DNA from: Polaromonas sp.
Lineage (GTDB): Bacteria > Pseudomonadota > Gammaproteobacteria > Burkholderiales > Burkholderiaceae_C
Assembly: GCA_026786065.1 (NCBI GenBank)
Contig: JAJAYS010000126.1
Coordinates: 1 to 13,937, forward strand
DNA: 13,937 nucleotides
Direction of reading: 5' to 3'
In this document: piece by piece, positions 1-8,104 of the stretch
Layout: every line of letters begins with the position of its first letter
Position numbering within the stretch: position 1 is the first letter of the stretch
Position numbers and translations under genes: made by a program
The notes under the pieces: generated by a model
Database searches by the model: none
What the model was told of the DNA's origin: nothing
Seen by the model: only the letters and a program-made list of their open reading frames with translations

Positions 1-1
1 C

Positions 2-73
2 CGGCCGCGGTTGTGGGGTATGGAAAGCCTGCTGCGCTAAAACCCTATCTCCCGCGCCTACGGGGGGGCGCTG
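2..73 (+). other. Putative 5' part of putA interrupted by an in-frame stop
   Basis: Reading back from ATG 74 in the same frame gives MESLLR, then TAA (38-40), then NPISRAYGGALM directly before RLAEALLRVPD. From memory, E. coli PutA reads ALMQEFSLSSQEGVALMCLAEALLRIPD at this place, and the two line up without a gap if TAA replaces the Glu after MQ. The segment is therefore probably former coding sequence that continues to the left of the window. Either the gene is truncated or mutated here, or there is a sequencing error. No Shine-Dalgarno motif of normal form precedes ATG 74. Confidence 0.5.
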
Positions 74-3000
74 ATGCGCCTCGCTGAAGCCCTGCTGCGC
101 GTGCCCGACGCGCAGACGGCGATTGCCCTCACCGCCGACCAGCTGGGCCGGGCCGACTTCGACGCCGCCGGCGACGGCATGATGGCCCGGCTGTCGGCTT
201 CGGCGATTGCACTGTCGAAGAAATTTCTGCCGGACGCCGCAACCGACGCACGGCAAGCCGAAGCCAGCCCCAGCCTGCTGAGCCGGCTGGGCGCCCGCAG
301 CGTGGTCGCCGCCACGGTGCGCGCGGTGCAGCTGCTGGGCCGGCAGTTCGTGCTCGGGCAAACGATTTCCGACGCGATGCGCGAAGCCGCCGACAGCCGC
401 AAGAAAATGGCCCCCACGCTCCACGCTTCGCAGGCCTCGCTCCCCCCCGAGGGCTCTGCACTTGCCTGGGGCGGCCCTATGCGGCGCACTGCGTCTAATC
501 TGCGCTTCAGCTACGACATGCTGGGCGAGGGTGCACGCACCGACGCAGACGCGCTGGCCTATCTGGCCAGCTACACAAACGCTATTAAATCAATAGCTGC
601 TAACGCCCGTATTGATTGGTCTGCAGAGCAAAACGACGGCATATCCATCAAGCTCAGTGCGCTGCACCCGCGCTATGAAGACGCGCAGCACGCCCGCGTC
701 ATGGCCGAGCTGGTGCCGCGTGTCTGGGGCCTGTGCGAGCTCGCCGCGCGCGCCAACATCAGCCTCACCATAGACGCCGAAGAGGTGGACCGGCTAGAGC
801 TCTCGCTCGACGTGTTCGAGGCGCTGGCGGAGCGGGTCGCGCAGCAGCATCCGCAGTGGCGCGGCTTCGGCTTGGCGATGCAGGCCTACCAGACCCGAGC
901 GCTCGATTTGATTGACCATGTCATCGCGCTGGCCCGCCGCCACAGGCTGCGGCTGATGTGCCGGCTGGTCAAGGGCGCGTACTGGGATTCGGAAATCAAG
1001 CGGGCGCAGGAACTCGGGCTGCCGCACTACCCGGTGTTCACCCACAAGCACCATACCGACGTGGCGTATCTGGCCTGCGCCCAGGCGCTGCTGGCCGCGC
1101 CGGACGCGATCTACCCGCAGTTTGCGGGGCACAACGCCGGGACGATTGCGGCGATTTTGCAAATGGCGGCCGCGCGAGGCGGGGAGCCCCCACCCTCTTC
1201 GACAGGGCTCAGGACAGGCCCGCCTTCTGCCGGAGGGAGAGGGAATGAAGACCTTGCCGGGCCGAATTCCTCGCTCGCTCTGTCTTCCCATGACGCACTC
1301 GCGCCCGCTTCCCGGGATTTGCTCCCTCGTCCCTACGGGGAAAGCGTTGGGTTGAGGGGCATCCCCAGCGCGCAAGGCGCCCAGTTCGAACTGCAGCGCC
1401 TGCACGGCATGGGCGAGGGCATCTTTCGGGAGGTGATGCAAAACCCGCACATCGCCTGCCGCGTCTATGCGCCGGTTGGCGCGCACCGCGACCTGCTGGC
1501 TTACCTGGTGCGCCGCCTGCTTGAAAACGGCGCCAATTCGTCGTTCGTGCATCAGCTCGCCGACGAGTCGGTCGGCATGGACGTGCTGCTGAACTCGCCG
1601 CTGCACTTCACCCCCACCGCGCCGTTCCCGCTGCCCGCCGCGCTCTACGGCCCGGCCCGGCGCAACAGCAGCGGACTTGATCTGACTGTGCCCAGCCAGC
1701 GTGCGCCGCTGTTCGACGCCTACCAGTCGGTGGCCGTCCCCCACGTACCGTTATTCGATGTAAAAACAGCCACAGAAGTAATAAAAACCGGCGTGAACAG
1801 CTACAAACAATATAGCGACACGCCGGTTGCCCAGCGCGCCGCCATGCTGCGCAGCGCAGCCGATTCGCTACAGCAACAGATGCCGACGTTCTGCGCGTTA
1901 CTGGTCAAAGAAGCCTTCAAGACCTGGGGCGACGCGGTGTCCGAAGTGCGCGAAGCCATCGACTTTTTGCGCTACTACGCCAACGAGGCCGAACGCATCA
2001 TGCAGCCGATTGCGCTGCCGCAAGTTTGGCCGGCGCTAGTCTCGCTGACCACCCCTTCCGTTCGCCCAGAGCCTGGCGAAGGGCCGGCGCTGGCTAGCGG
2101 TTCTGGCGTGCCGGGATCTGGCTGGGGCGTCACCGGCGAAACCAACGAACTGCGTTTGACCGCGCGCGGCGTCTGGGTCTGCATCAGCCCGTGGAACTTT
2201 CCGCTGGCGATCTTCATCGGCCAGGTAGCCGCGGCGCTGGCCACCGGCAACGCAGTCGTCGCCAAACCGGCCGAGCAAACCCCCGGCGTGGCCTGGGAAG
2301 CGGTCAAGTTGCTGCACGCAGCGGGCGTGCCCGAAGGCGTGCTGCAACTGGCGCACGGGCCAGGCGAAACCGTCGGCGCCGCGCTGGTTGCCGCGCCCGG
2401 CGTGGCCGGCGTTGTCTTCACCGGATCGACGCAGGTCGCCAAACTCATCAACCGCGCACTGGCCGCCAAAGAGGGCCCTATCGCGGCGCTGATTGCCGAG
2501 ACCGGCGGCATCAATGCCATGCTGGTGGACAGCAGCGCGCTGCCCGAACAGGTGACCGACGCGGTGGTGCAAAGCGCCTTCCGTTCGGCCGGCCAGCGCT
2601 GCTCGGCGCTGCGCGTGCTGTGCGTGCACGAAGCCATTGCCGATGCGGTGATCGCGATGATCAACGGCGCCATGCAGGAACTCCAAGTCGGCGACCCGTC
2701 GGAACTGGCGACCGACATCGGGCCCCTGATCGATCAGCCGGCGTTCGAGAACGTCGAGCAGCACGTCCAGCGCCTCGATTCGAGGTCAAAACCGCTTCTG
2801 GCCCAGTCAAGGCGGGCGCAGACAGCTCTGAAATCAATAGCAAATGCAGCGCCACCACGGGCCTTTGAGATCGCCAGCCTCGCGGAGGTTAAAGACGAAA
2901 TCTTCGGCCCGGTGCTGCAGATCGTGCGCTGGGGCAGCGGCGCGCTGGCGACGCCGCAAGCGGTCGTTGCGCAGATCAATCTGTTGGGCTACGGCCTGAC

Positions 3001-3253
3001 CTTCGGCATCCAGACCCGTATCGACTCGCGGGCGCAGGCGCTGGCGGCGGCCGCGCACATCGGCAACGTGTACATCAACCGCAACACCATAGGCGCGGTG
3101 GTCGGCGTGCAGCCGTTCGGCGGCGAAGGCCTGAGCGGCACCGGCCCGAAAGCCGGCGGTCCGCACTACCTCTACCGCTTTTGCGCCGAGCAGACGGTGA
3201 CTATCAACACCACGGCGGCCGGCGGCAACGCGGCCCTGCTGGCGGCGTCGTAG
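74..3253 (+). CDS. putA: Bifunctional proline dehydrogenase / L-glutamate gamma-semialdehyde dehydrogenase PutA
   Basis: Oxidises L-proline to glutamate: an FAD proline dehydrogenase makes pyrroline-5-carboxylate and an NAD aldehyde dehydrogenase finishes the reaction. From ATG 74 (1059 aa) the order is: helical domain starting LAEALLRVPD; PRODH barrel with FSYDMLGE, ISIKLSALHPRYE, RLVKGAYWDSEIKRAQE (from residue 297), LHGMGE (from 443) and the substrate-binding YLVRRLLENGANSSF; ALDH domain with CISPWNFPLAIF (around 700), general base E809 in ETGG and catalytic C843 in SAGQRCSALR; C-terminal VGVQPFGGEGLSGTGPKAGG. No key residue is missing. Oddities: a DNA-binding N-terminus is absent, codons upstream of ATG 74 still look PutA-like but carry a TAA at 38-40, and several in-frame segments (nt about 405-483, 581-629, 1180-1365, 1767-1816, 2059-2125, 2793-2841) resemble dispersed repeats. 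Function is certain by family; whether this copy is intact at the N-terminus is not. Confidence 0.93.
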   Translation: MRLAEALLRVPDAQTAIALTADQLGRADFDAAGDGMMARLSASAIALSKKFLPDAATDARQAEASPSLLSRLGARSVVAATVRAVQLLGRQFVLGQTISDAMREAADSRKKMAPTLHASQASLPPEGSALAWGGPMRRTASNLRFSYDMLGEGARTDADALAYLASYTNAIKSIAANARIDWSAEQNDGISIKLSALHPRYEDAQHARVMAELVPRVWGLCELAARANISLTIDAEEVDRLELSLDVFEALAERVAQQHPQWRGFGLAMQAYQTRALDLIDHVIALARRHRLRLMCRLVKGAYWDSEIKRAQELGLPHYPVFTHKHHTDVAYLACAQALLAAPDAIYPQFAGHNAGTIAAILQMAAARGGEPPPSSTGLRTGPPSAGGRGNEDLAGPNSSLALSSHDALAPASRDLLPRPYGESVGLRGIPSAQGAQFELQRLHGMGEGIFREVMQNPHIACRVYAPVGAHRDLLAYLVRRLLENGANSSFVHQLADESVGMDVLLNSPLHFTPTAPFPLPAALYGPARRNSSGLDLTVPSQRAPLFDAYQSVAVPHVPLFDVKTATEVIKTGVNSYKQYSDTPVAQRAAMLRSAADSLQQQMPTFCALLVKEAFKTWGDAVSEVREAIDFLRYYANEAERIMQPIALPQVWPALVSLTTPSVRPEPGEGPALASGSGVPGSGWGVTGETNELRLTARGVWVCISPWNFPLAIFIGQVAAALATGNAVVAKPAEQTPGVAWEAVKLLHAAGVPEGVLQLAHGPGETVGAALVAAPGVAGVVFTGSTQVAKLINRALAAKEGPIAALIAETGGINAMLVDSSALPEQVTDAVVQSAFRSAGQRCSALRVLCVHEAIADAVIAMINGAMQELQVGDPSELATDIGPLIDQPAFENVEQHVQRLDSRSKPLLAQSRRAQTALKSIANAAPPRAFEIASLAEVKDEIFGPVLQIVRWGSGALATPQAVVAQINLLGYGLTFGIQTRIDSRAQALAAAAHIGNVYINRNTIGAVVGVQPFGGEGLSGTGPKAGGPHYLYRFCAEQTVTINTTAAGGNAALLAAS
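405..483 (+). repeat. GC-rich repeat-like insertion in putA
   Basis: The segment CCCCCACGCTCCACGCTTCG ... CTCCCCCCCGAGGGCTCTGC ... GGGGCGGCCC resembles an intergenic repeat that I remember from Comamonadaceae genomes (CCCCCACGCTC ... CCCCCCGAGGGGG ... GGGGCGGCCC). It encodes about 25-30 residues rich in Pro, Ala, Gly and Ser, just before RFSYDMLGE, where E. coli PutA has no such segment. Family membership is from memory only. Confidence 0.5.
581..629 (+). repeat. 49-bp hairpin repeat, copy 1 (inside putA)
   Basis: Starts with the palindrome GCTATTAAATCAATAGC (581-597), followed by a tail with the core CGCCCGTATTGATTGG. It lies in frame in putA and encodes roughly AIKSIAANARIDWSAE, between AYLASYTN and the conserved ISIKLSALHPRYE. 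The four other copies in this window share the 17-nt hairpin, the CGCCCG core and ATTGG. Confidence 0.85.
1180..1365 (+). repeat. Composite repeat-derived insertion in the PRODH domain of putA
   Basis: Between FAGHNAGTIAAILQMA and AQFELQRLHGMGE, where other PutA proteins have about ten residues, this gene has about 75 low-complexity residues. The DNA contains TTCGACAGGGCTCAGGACAG (1199-1218, a common dispersed motif), a pyrimidine/purine-rich palindrome half GCCGGAGGGAGAGGG, and a second half CTCCCTCGTCCCTACGGGG followed by GTTGGGTTGAGGGGC. It looks like two repeats inserted in frame. Confidence 0.6.
1767..1816 (-). repeat. 49-bp hairpin repeat, copy 2 (inside putA, reverse orientation)
   Basis: On the minus strand it begins GCTATATTGTTTGTAGC (1816-1800), followed by TGTTCACGCCGGTTTTTATT, matching the hairpin-plus-tail layout of the copy at 11131. 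In putA it encodes the linker VKTATEVIKTGVNSYKQYS between the PRODH and ALDH domains. It is degenerate but recognisable. Confidence 0.65.
2059..2085 (+). repeat. Dispersed CGCCCTGAGCCTGTCGAA-type repeat, copy in putA
   Basis: GTTCGCCCAGAGCCTGGCGA followed by AGGGC fits the widespread motif TTCGCCCTGAGCCTGTCGAA with two changes. It is translated as part of a Pro/Gly/Ser-rich segment before GETNELRLTARGVWVCISP in the ALDH domain. Related copies are at 1197-1222 (reverse) and 3281-3306. Confidence 0.6.
2793..2841 (-). repeat. 49-bp hairpin repeat, copy 3 (inside putA, reverse orientation)
   Basis: The minus strand reads GCTATTGATTTCAGAGC (2841-2825), then TGTCTGCGCCCGCCTTGACTGGGC. It matches the family core CGCCCG..TTNA.TGGG, with a worn hairpin. 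It encodes part of a loop in the ALDH domain between the HVQRLDSRSKP segment and the conserved KDEIFGPVLQIVRW. Confidence 0.6.
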
Positions 3254-3280
3254 CAACGGCGCTCCGGCCCCGACCGCATC

Positions 3281-3306
3281 TCCGTTCGCCCTGAGGTATC
3301 GAAGGG
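3281..3306 (+). repeat. Dispersed CGCCCTGAGCCTGTCGAA-type repeat, intergenic copy
   Basis: GTTCGCCCTGAGGTATCGAA followed by GGGCTC lies in the 115-bp gap between the convergent ends of putA and hmp. The rest of the gap (to 3368) shows only a weak GCCT/AGGC hairpin around a T-run near 3329-3342, too short to call a terminator. Confidence 0.6.
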
Positions 3307-3368
3307 CTCCCCGCCGGAATTATCAACGGGCCTGTTTTTAGGCATCGCAATGCAAGACCAGACCCAAG

Positions 3369-4559
3369 CTACTCCAGCGCGCTGGCCGGGCCGAAGAACT
3401 CGTAGCGTGTCTGCGCCTCTGGCACACCCAGTTCGCGCAACTGCTTCTTCATTTGCCGCATAAACGGTTTGGGGCCCAGGAAATAGGCGTCAACATCGCG
3501 CGATGGCGGCAGCCACTTGGCAAGCTGCTCACTGTTGACGCGGCCCGTGGCGTGCGGGGCATCGGCCGTGTCGGCCCCCGCGACATACTCGTCGTACACA
3601 TAAAAGTTCTGCAGTTGCGCATGACTGGCCTGGCGTGCCGCGATGGCTTCGCGAAAAGCGTGAACCGCGCGGTTGCGGGTGAAGTGAATGAAGTGCACCG
3701 GCCGCTTGCTCTGCAGTGCGACGTCCAGCATGGCCAGCGTGGGCGTGATGCCCACCCCGCCGCTGATCAGCACCACCGGCTTGCTGCCCTTTGCCAGCAC
3801 AAACTCGCCGGCGGGCGGAGAGACATCGAGCGCATCTCCCTCCTGTAACTGGTCGTGCAGGTAGTTCGAGGCCGCGCCGCCCGCTTCGCGTTTAACACTG
3901 ATTCGGTAGTCGCGGCCATTGGGCGCGGCCGACAGCGAATAGTTGCGGCGGATCTCCTGGCCTTTCACCACCAGGCGCAGGCCGAGGTACTGGCCCGGCT
4001 CAAAGCTGGCCAGTGCACCGCCGTCTCGCGGCTCCAGATAAAACGAGGTGATCTCGGTGCTTTCGGCTACTTTGCGTGCCACGCGAAACGCGCGCGCGCC
4101 GCGCCAGCCGCCGGGCGCTGCAGCCGTGGCAGCGTAGATTTTCTCTTCAGCGCCGATCAAAATATCGGCCAGTTGCTGGTAGGCCGCACCCCAAGCCACC
4201 AGCACCTCGTCGGTGGCGATCTTCGGGCCCAGTACGTCGCGAATGGCACGCAGCAGGCAGCCGCCCACGATCGGGTAATGCGCGGGTTCAATCTGCAGCG
4301 ACACATGTTTGTTGATGATTTGCGCGACCAGTCCGCCGAGTTGGTCCAGCTTGTCGATATGCCGGGCATACATCAGCACGCCGTTGGCCAGCGCGCGCGG
4401 TTGGTCGCCATTGGCCTGGTGCGCCTGATTGAAGAAAGGCCGCACTTCGGGGTGTTCGGCCAGCATGATTTTGTAGAAGTGGGTGGTCAGCGCTTCACCG
4501 CCGCTCTCAAGCAGGGGGACGGTGGATTTGACGATGGCGCGTTGGGGTGCAGTCAGCAT
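3369..4559 (-). CDS. hmp: Flavohaemoprotein Hmp, nitric oxide dioxygenase
   Basis: Cytoplasmic enzyme that converts NO plus O2 to nitrate using NAD(P)H. The 396 aa match the family length (E. coli Hmp 396). Globin domain 1-140: B10 Tyr Y29, distal Q53 and proximal haem His H85 fall at the same numbers as in E. coli. FAD domain about 150-255 with RNYSLS (205-210). NAD domain about 258-390 with ISGGVGITP (265-273), FLGPKPFM (360-367; the usual Cys before GP is Leu here) and terminal YEFFGP. The start at 4559 is backed by GGAGAG a few bases upstream. It is divergent from norR, and the shared gap carries a sigma54 promoter facing this gene with NorR-type sites behind it, so NO-induced expression through NorR is likely. 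In Pseudomonas the corresponding pair is fhp/fhpR. Confidence 0.97.
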   Translation of the reverse strand: MLTAPQRAIVKSTVPLLESGGEALTTHFYKIMLAEHPEVRPFFNQAHQANGDQPRALANGVLMYARHIDKLDQLGGLVAQIINKHVSLQIEPAHYPIVGGCLLRAIRDVLGPKIATDEVLVAWGAAYQQLADILIGAEEKIYAATAAAPGGWRGARAFRVARKVAESTEITSFYLEPRDGGALASFEPGQYLGLRLVVKGQEIRRNYSLSAAPNGRDYRISVKREAGGAASNYLHDQLQEGDALDVSPPAGEFVLAKGSKPVVLISGGVGITPTLAMLDVALQSKRPVHFIHFTRNRAVHAFREAIAARQASHAQLQNFYVYDEYVAGADTADAPHATGRVNSEQLAKWLPPSRDVDAYFLGPKPFMRQMKKQLRELGVPEAQTRYEFFGPASALE

Positions 4560-4639
4560 GGGCTCTCCGGTTATGACAGCGTCGCCTCGCGTGGTGCGAA
4601 GCCGGACGTCTTGCCTGGCTTGTGGCCGCTAGGCTTTAC

Positions 4640-4654
4640 TCAAGGGTCGTGCCA
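4640..4654 (-). promoter_or_regulatory. Sigma54 (-24/-12) promoter of hmp
   Basis: The minus strand reads TGGCACGACCCTTGA, matching the sigma54 consensus TGGCACG-N4-TTGC at all fixed positions except the last (A for C of the -12 GC). The predicted transcription start is near 4628, about 70 nt before the hmp ATG. The neighbouring gene encodes a sigma54 activator, which fits. Confidence 0.8.
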
Positions 4655-4695
4655 TGCCGCGCAGCTATATAAATCAATGACTTGTGACCGATCAA

Positions 4696-4706
4696 GTCAA
4701 AAAGAC
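4696..4706. promoter_or_regulatory. NorR-type enhancer site, proximal
   Basis: GTCAAAAAGAC fits the known NorR consensus GT-N7-AC. Its centre lies about 73 bp upstream of the predicted hmp transcription start, within the usual enhancer range for sigma54 activators. Confidence 0.6.
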
Positions 4707-4720
4707 AACGAAGAGGCGAA

Positions 4721-4731
4721 GTCATAATGAC
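4721..4731. promoter_or_regulatory. NorR-type enhancer site, distal
   Basis: GTCATAATGAC fits GT-N7-AC and is nearly a perfect palindrome. It lies 25 bp from the proximal site (centre to centre) and about 98 bp upstream of the predicted hmp start. It also lies 16 bp before the norR ATG, so NorR bound here could repress its own gene. E. coli norVW has three such sites; only a weak third candidate (4684-4694) is seen here. Confidence 0.65.
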
Positions 4732-4743
4732 TCTTTAAGAGTC
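4729..4743. promoter_or_regulatory. Palindrome covering the norR ribosome-binding region
   Basis: GACTCTTTAAGAGTC has 7-bp arms around one T. Its right arm contains the AAGAG that serves as Shine-Dalgarno for ATG 4747, and its left end overlaps the distal NorR site. In mRNA it could form a hairpin that masks the ribosome site; in DNA it could be an operator. Confidence 0.45.
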
Positions 4744-4746
4744 GAT

Positions 4747-6324
<1,578 letters not shown>

Positions 6325-6350
6325 GAAAGCGCTAAACGAGCCGCGTGCTA

Positions 6351-6404
6351 CGCGCGATCGGCCGGGCTCGGGCGGTATGCGGCGTTGCTTTTCTTGCGAA
6401 CAGC
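6351..6404 (+). repeat. Solo arm of the palindromic element found at 9772-9932
   Basis: Aligned without gaps to 9796-9850, about 39 of 54 bases match by eye, including GCTCGGGCGGT and GCGTTG-TTTT-TTGC. It fills the gap between the stop of norR and the stop of the convergent small gene at 6408. There is no terminal inverted repeat, so it is a fragment or an independent repeat of the same family. Confidence 0.55.
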
Positions 6405-6407
6405 CAC

Positions 6408-6659
6408 CTACCGCCCCACCACCGACCAGCCAGCCTGCAGGTTGCCCTTGTCGTTCTCGTACTCCCACGCGGTGCCGCAGCGGTCGCAGCGGTAGCTGGT
6501 GATGGTGACCAGGCCGTGTCTGCGCTTTTCGTGGCGGTTGTTGCCCTGCACCAGTTCAGGATGGCCGGGCGCCTTGCGCCAGTTGCGCTGCACGCCCGCG
6601 CACGAATCGCACAGCGTCATTTTTGTCGGTTCGGTCTGGCGGTTCGGGTCTTCGGTCAT
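6408..6659 (-). CDS. Small four-cysteine (zinc-ribbon-like) protein, hypothetical
   Basis: 83 aa from ATG 6659. Two CxxC pairs, C17-C20 (LCDSCAG) and C58-C61 (RCDRCGTAW), suggest a single zinc site; the middle is basic (NNRHEKRRHG). The C-terminus WEYENDKGNLQAGWSVVGR is acidic and aromatic. Function unknown; cytoplasmic, as there is no signal peptide or membrane segment. Neither this start nor the internal Met14 has a clear ribosome-binding site, so the start could be at Met14. The gene converges on norR. A real gene is favoured by the paired cysteines and by faint recognition of similar short proteins in related bacteria. Confidence 0.7.
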   Translation of the reverse strand: MTEDPNRQTEPTKMTLCDSCAGVQRNWRKAPGHPELVQGNNRHEKRRHGLVTITSYRCDRCGTAWEYENDKGNLQAGWSVVGR

Positions 6660-6869
6660 GAGTTGGGTCTTGGGGTTGGCGCTGCTTGCGTGGCGGAGTC
6701 GGGATTGTTGTACTTCGATCAAACGGCCCGCTGTATGGCGCCGTGGGGGCCACTTAGGCGATGCCGTCGCGTCCGGGCTGCGGGTGCAGCAAGCTAGCCC
6801 CGAGCCGGCAAGCGACCGGTCAAACCAAGACCGAATCGGCCGGTATCCCAATAAAATCGGGCGCATGCA
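6660..6869. other. Non-coding gap between two minus-strand genes
   Basis: About 210 bp with no credible gene. The right part (6838-6869) is the tail of hairpin repeat copy 4. No clear promoter or terminator is seen. Confidence 0.5.
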
Positions 6870-6886
6870 GCTATTTAATAAATAGC
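6838..6886 (-). repeat. 49-bp hairpin repeat, copy 4 (supplies the stop of the phosphoesterase)
   Basis: The minus strand starts GCTATTTATTAAATAGC (6886-6870), then TGCATGCGCCCGATTTTATTGGG, matching the family hairpin and core. The hairpin encodes the last residues LFIK and the TAG of the upstream gene. The strong palindrome at a gene end could also work as an RNA hairpin. Confidence 0.8.
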
Positions 6887-8008
6887 AACTGGGTGTCAGC
6901 CGGAACCGCCACCCGGTTACCGGGAACCATCATGGTCTCAAACCTGAACACGTCGCGCAGGCGCGCATCGACCTGCACCTTGATCCAGTGCACGTCGTTA
7001 GTCCCGTTCTGCTGGTTGTCGCCGAAGGTTTCGATCCGGGTGAAGTTCTCCAGGCGACGGCCGGTTGCATCGAGCAAGGGCTTGTCGATGCGAAAGTAAT
7101 GCGAGTCGCCGTGCACGTAGGCCACCGGCTTGCGAAAGGCCGTGACCTCGCCGCGCAAGGCGGTTAAGAACTGCACGAAACCATCGGGCTGGCCATCGGT
7201 CTGCGCCAGCGTTCGCGGGTTGCGCAGCGGCGCGCGTGTCGGGTCGGACAAATCCCAGCCGGGGTTGGCCTGCGAGATCACCATCACAGCGGCCGAGGCC
7301 CGCTCCTTCGCCTGGGCAAAGGTGTCCTGCAGCCACATCAGGTTGGCCAGGTTGCGGGCGGCGAACTCAGCGGGATCGGGCGAGGTGTCGCACAGGTTGT
7401 TGCACGAGCCCGGAATATTCAGCGTGACATAGGTGACGCCTTTGACCGTCCAGCGCCGGTTCTCAACGCACTGCACAAAGCCGCTGACACCCAGGCACAG
7501 CGCGCCTTGCTGCACCTCTTGCTTCAGGCGCTTTTGCCCCATCGAATAGGGCGTTGAAAAGAACAGCGCACGCTCGTAGTCGAGCCGCTCCAGCGCGCTG
7601 TAGCCGCCGGCCGACGGGCGGTCGCAGTCGGTCCAGTCGTTGTCTCCGGGAGTGAACATGGCCGGTGCCTTGAGCGCGCTGAAATAGGCAAAAGCCCCGG
7701 TGTACACGCTGTCACTGCACGGTGTGCCGCCGGCTTTCAGGTCGCCATCGTGCACCGTGAACTTCAGGTCGTGGCGCGTTCATGTCGGCAATCAGGTTGG
7801 GCACCCCCACGGCGGACTGCGCAGCCGAGTAGGGCAGGTCGCCCCATAGCCCGATGACATACGCGTCGCCCGATTCGTCGCCCGGCTCGTCGGCCGTGGC
7901 CGTGCCCAGCAGGGCGAAAGCAACGATCGGCGCAAGCAGCGCCCGCGCCCAGCGGCGGCAGGTTCGTGGTACGCCGGTGGCGCAGGGCTTGGAATGAAAA
8001 GCGTGCAT
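6871..8008 (-). pseudogene. Secreted metallophosphoesterase, frameshifted
   Basis: Calcineurin-type phosphoesterase in two frames. ATG 8008 has AGGAG (8016-8020) seven bases upstream. It starts with a signal peptide (basic RTCRRWAR, then LLAPIVAFALLGTATA, cleavage before DEPGDE) and the first metal motif LWGDLPYS. Near 7774-7780 the frame changes: NLIADMNA is in one frame, and RHDLKFTVHDGDLKAGG to the end (stop 6871-6873) is in another. Other motifs present are MFTPGDNDW, VISQANPGW and VAYVHGDSHYF, so all expected metal sites exist once the frames are joined (about 378 aa). A single base appears lost. Either a recent pseudogene or a sequence error. Substrate unknown. Confidence 0.8.
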
Positions 8009-8104
8009 GGCGGGGCTCCTGTGCAAGGTGTGGACGAGGCTGAGTTTGGCGGACCCAATTTTTAACCGGAGACGATGAAAAGGGCGTGACCGGAATGCCT
8101 TCAT

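Noticed and set aside
794..1744. Long - strand ORF opposite putA
   Set aside because: Antisense shadow of conserved PRODH codons; Arg/Gln-rich with no family resemblance.
3329..3342. GCCTGTTTTTAGGC as terminator between putA and hmp
   Set aside because: Only a 4-bp stem, with the T-run in the loop instead of after the stem.
4664..4680. GCTATATAAATCAATGA as a sixth copy of the hairpin repeat
   Set aside because: Only the first half resembles the family; no closing arm and no CGCCCG tail.
3855..4727. Long + strand ORF opposite hmp
   Set aside because: Lies over the Hmp globin and FAD domains and across the hmp promoter; shadow frame.
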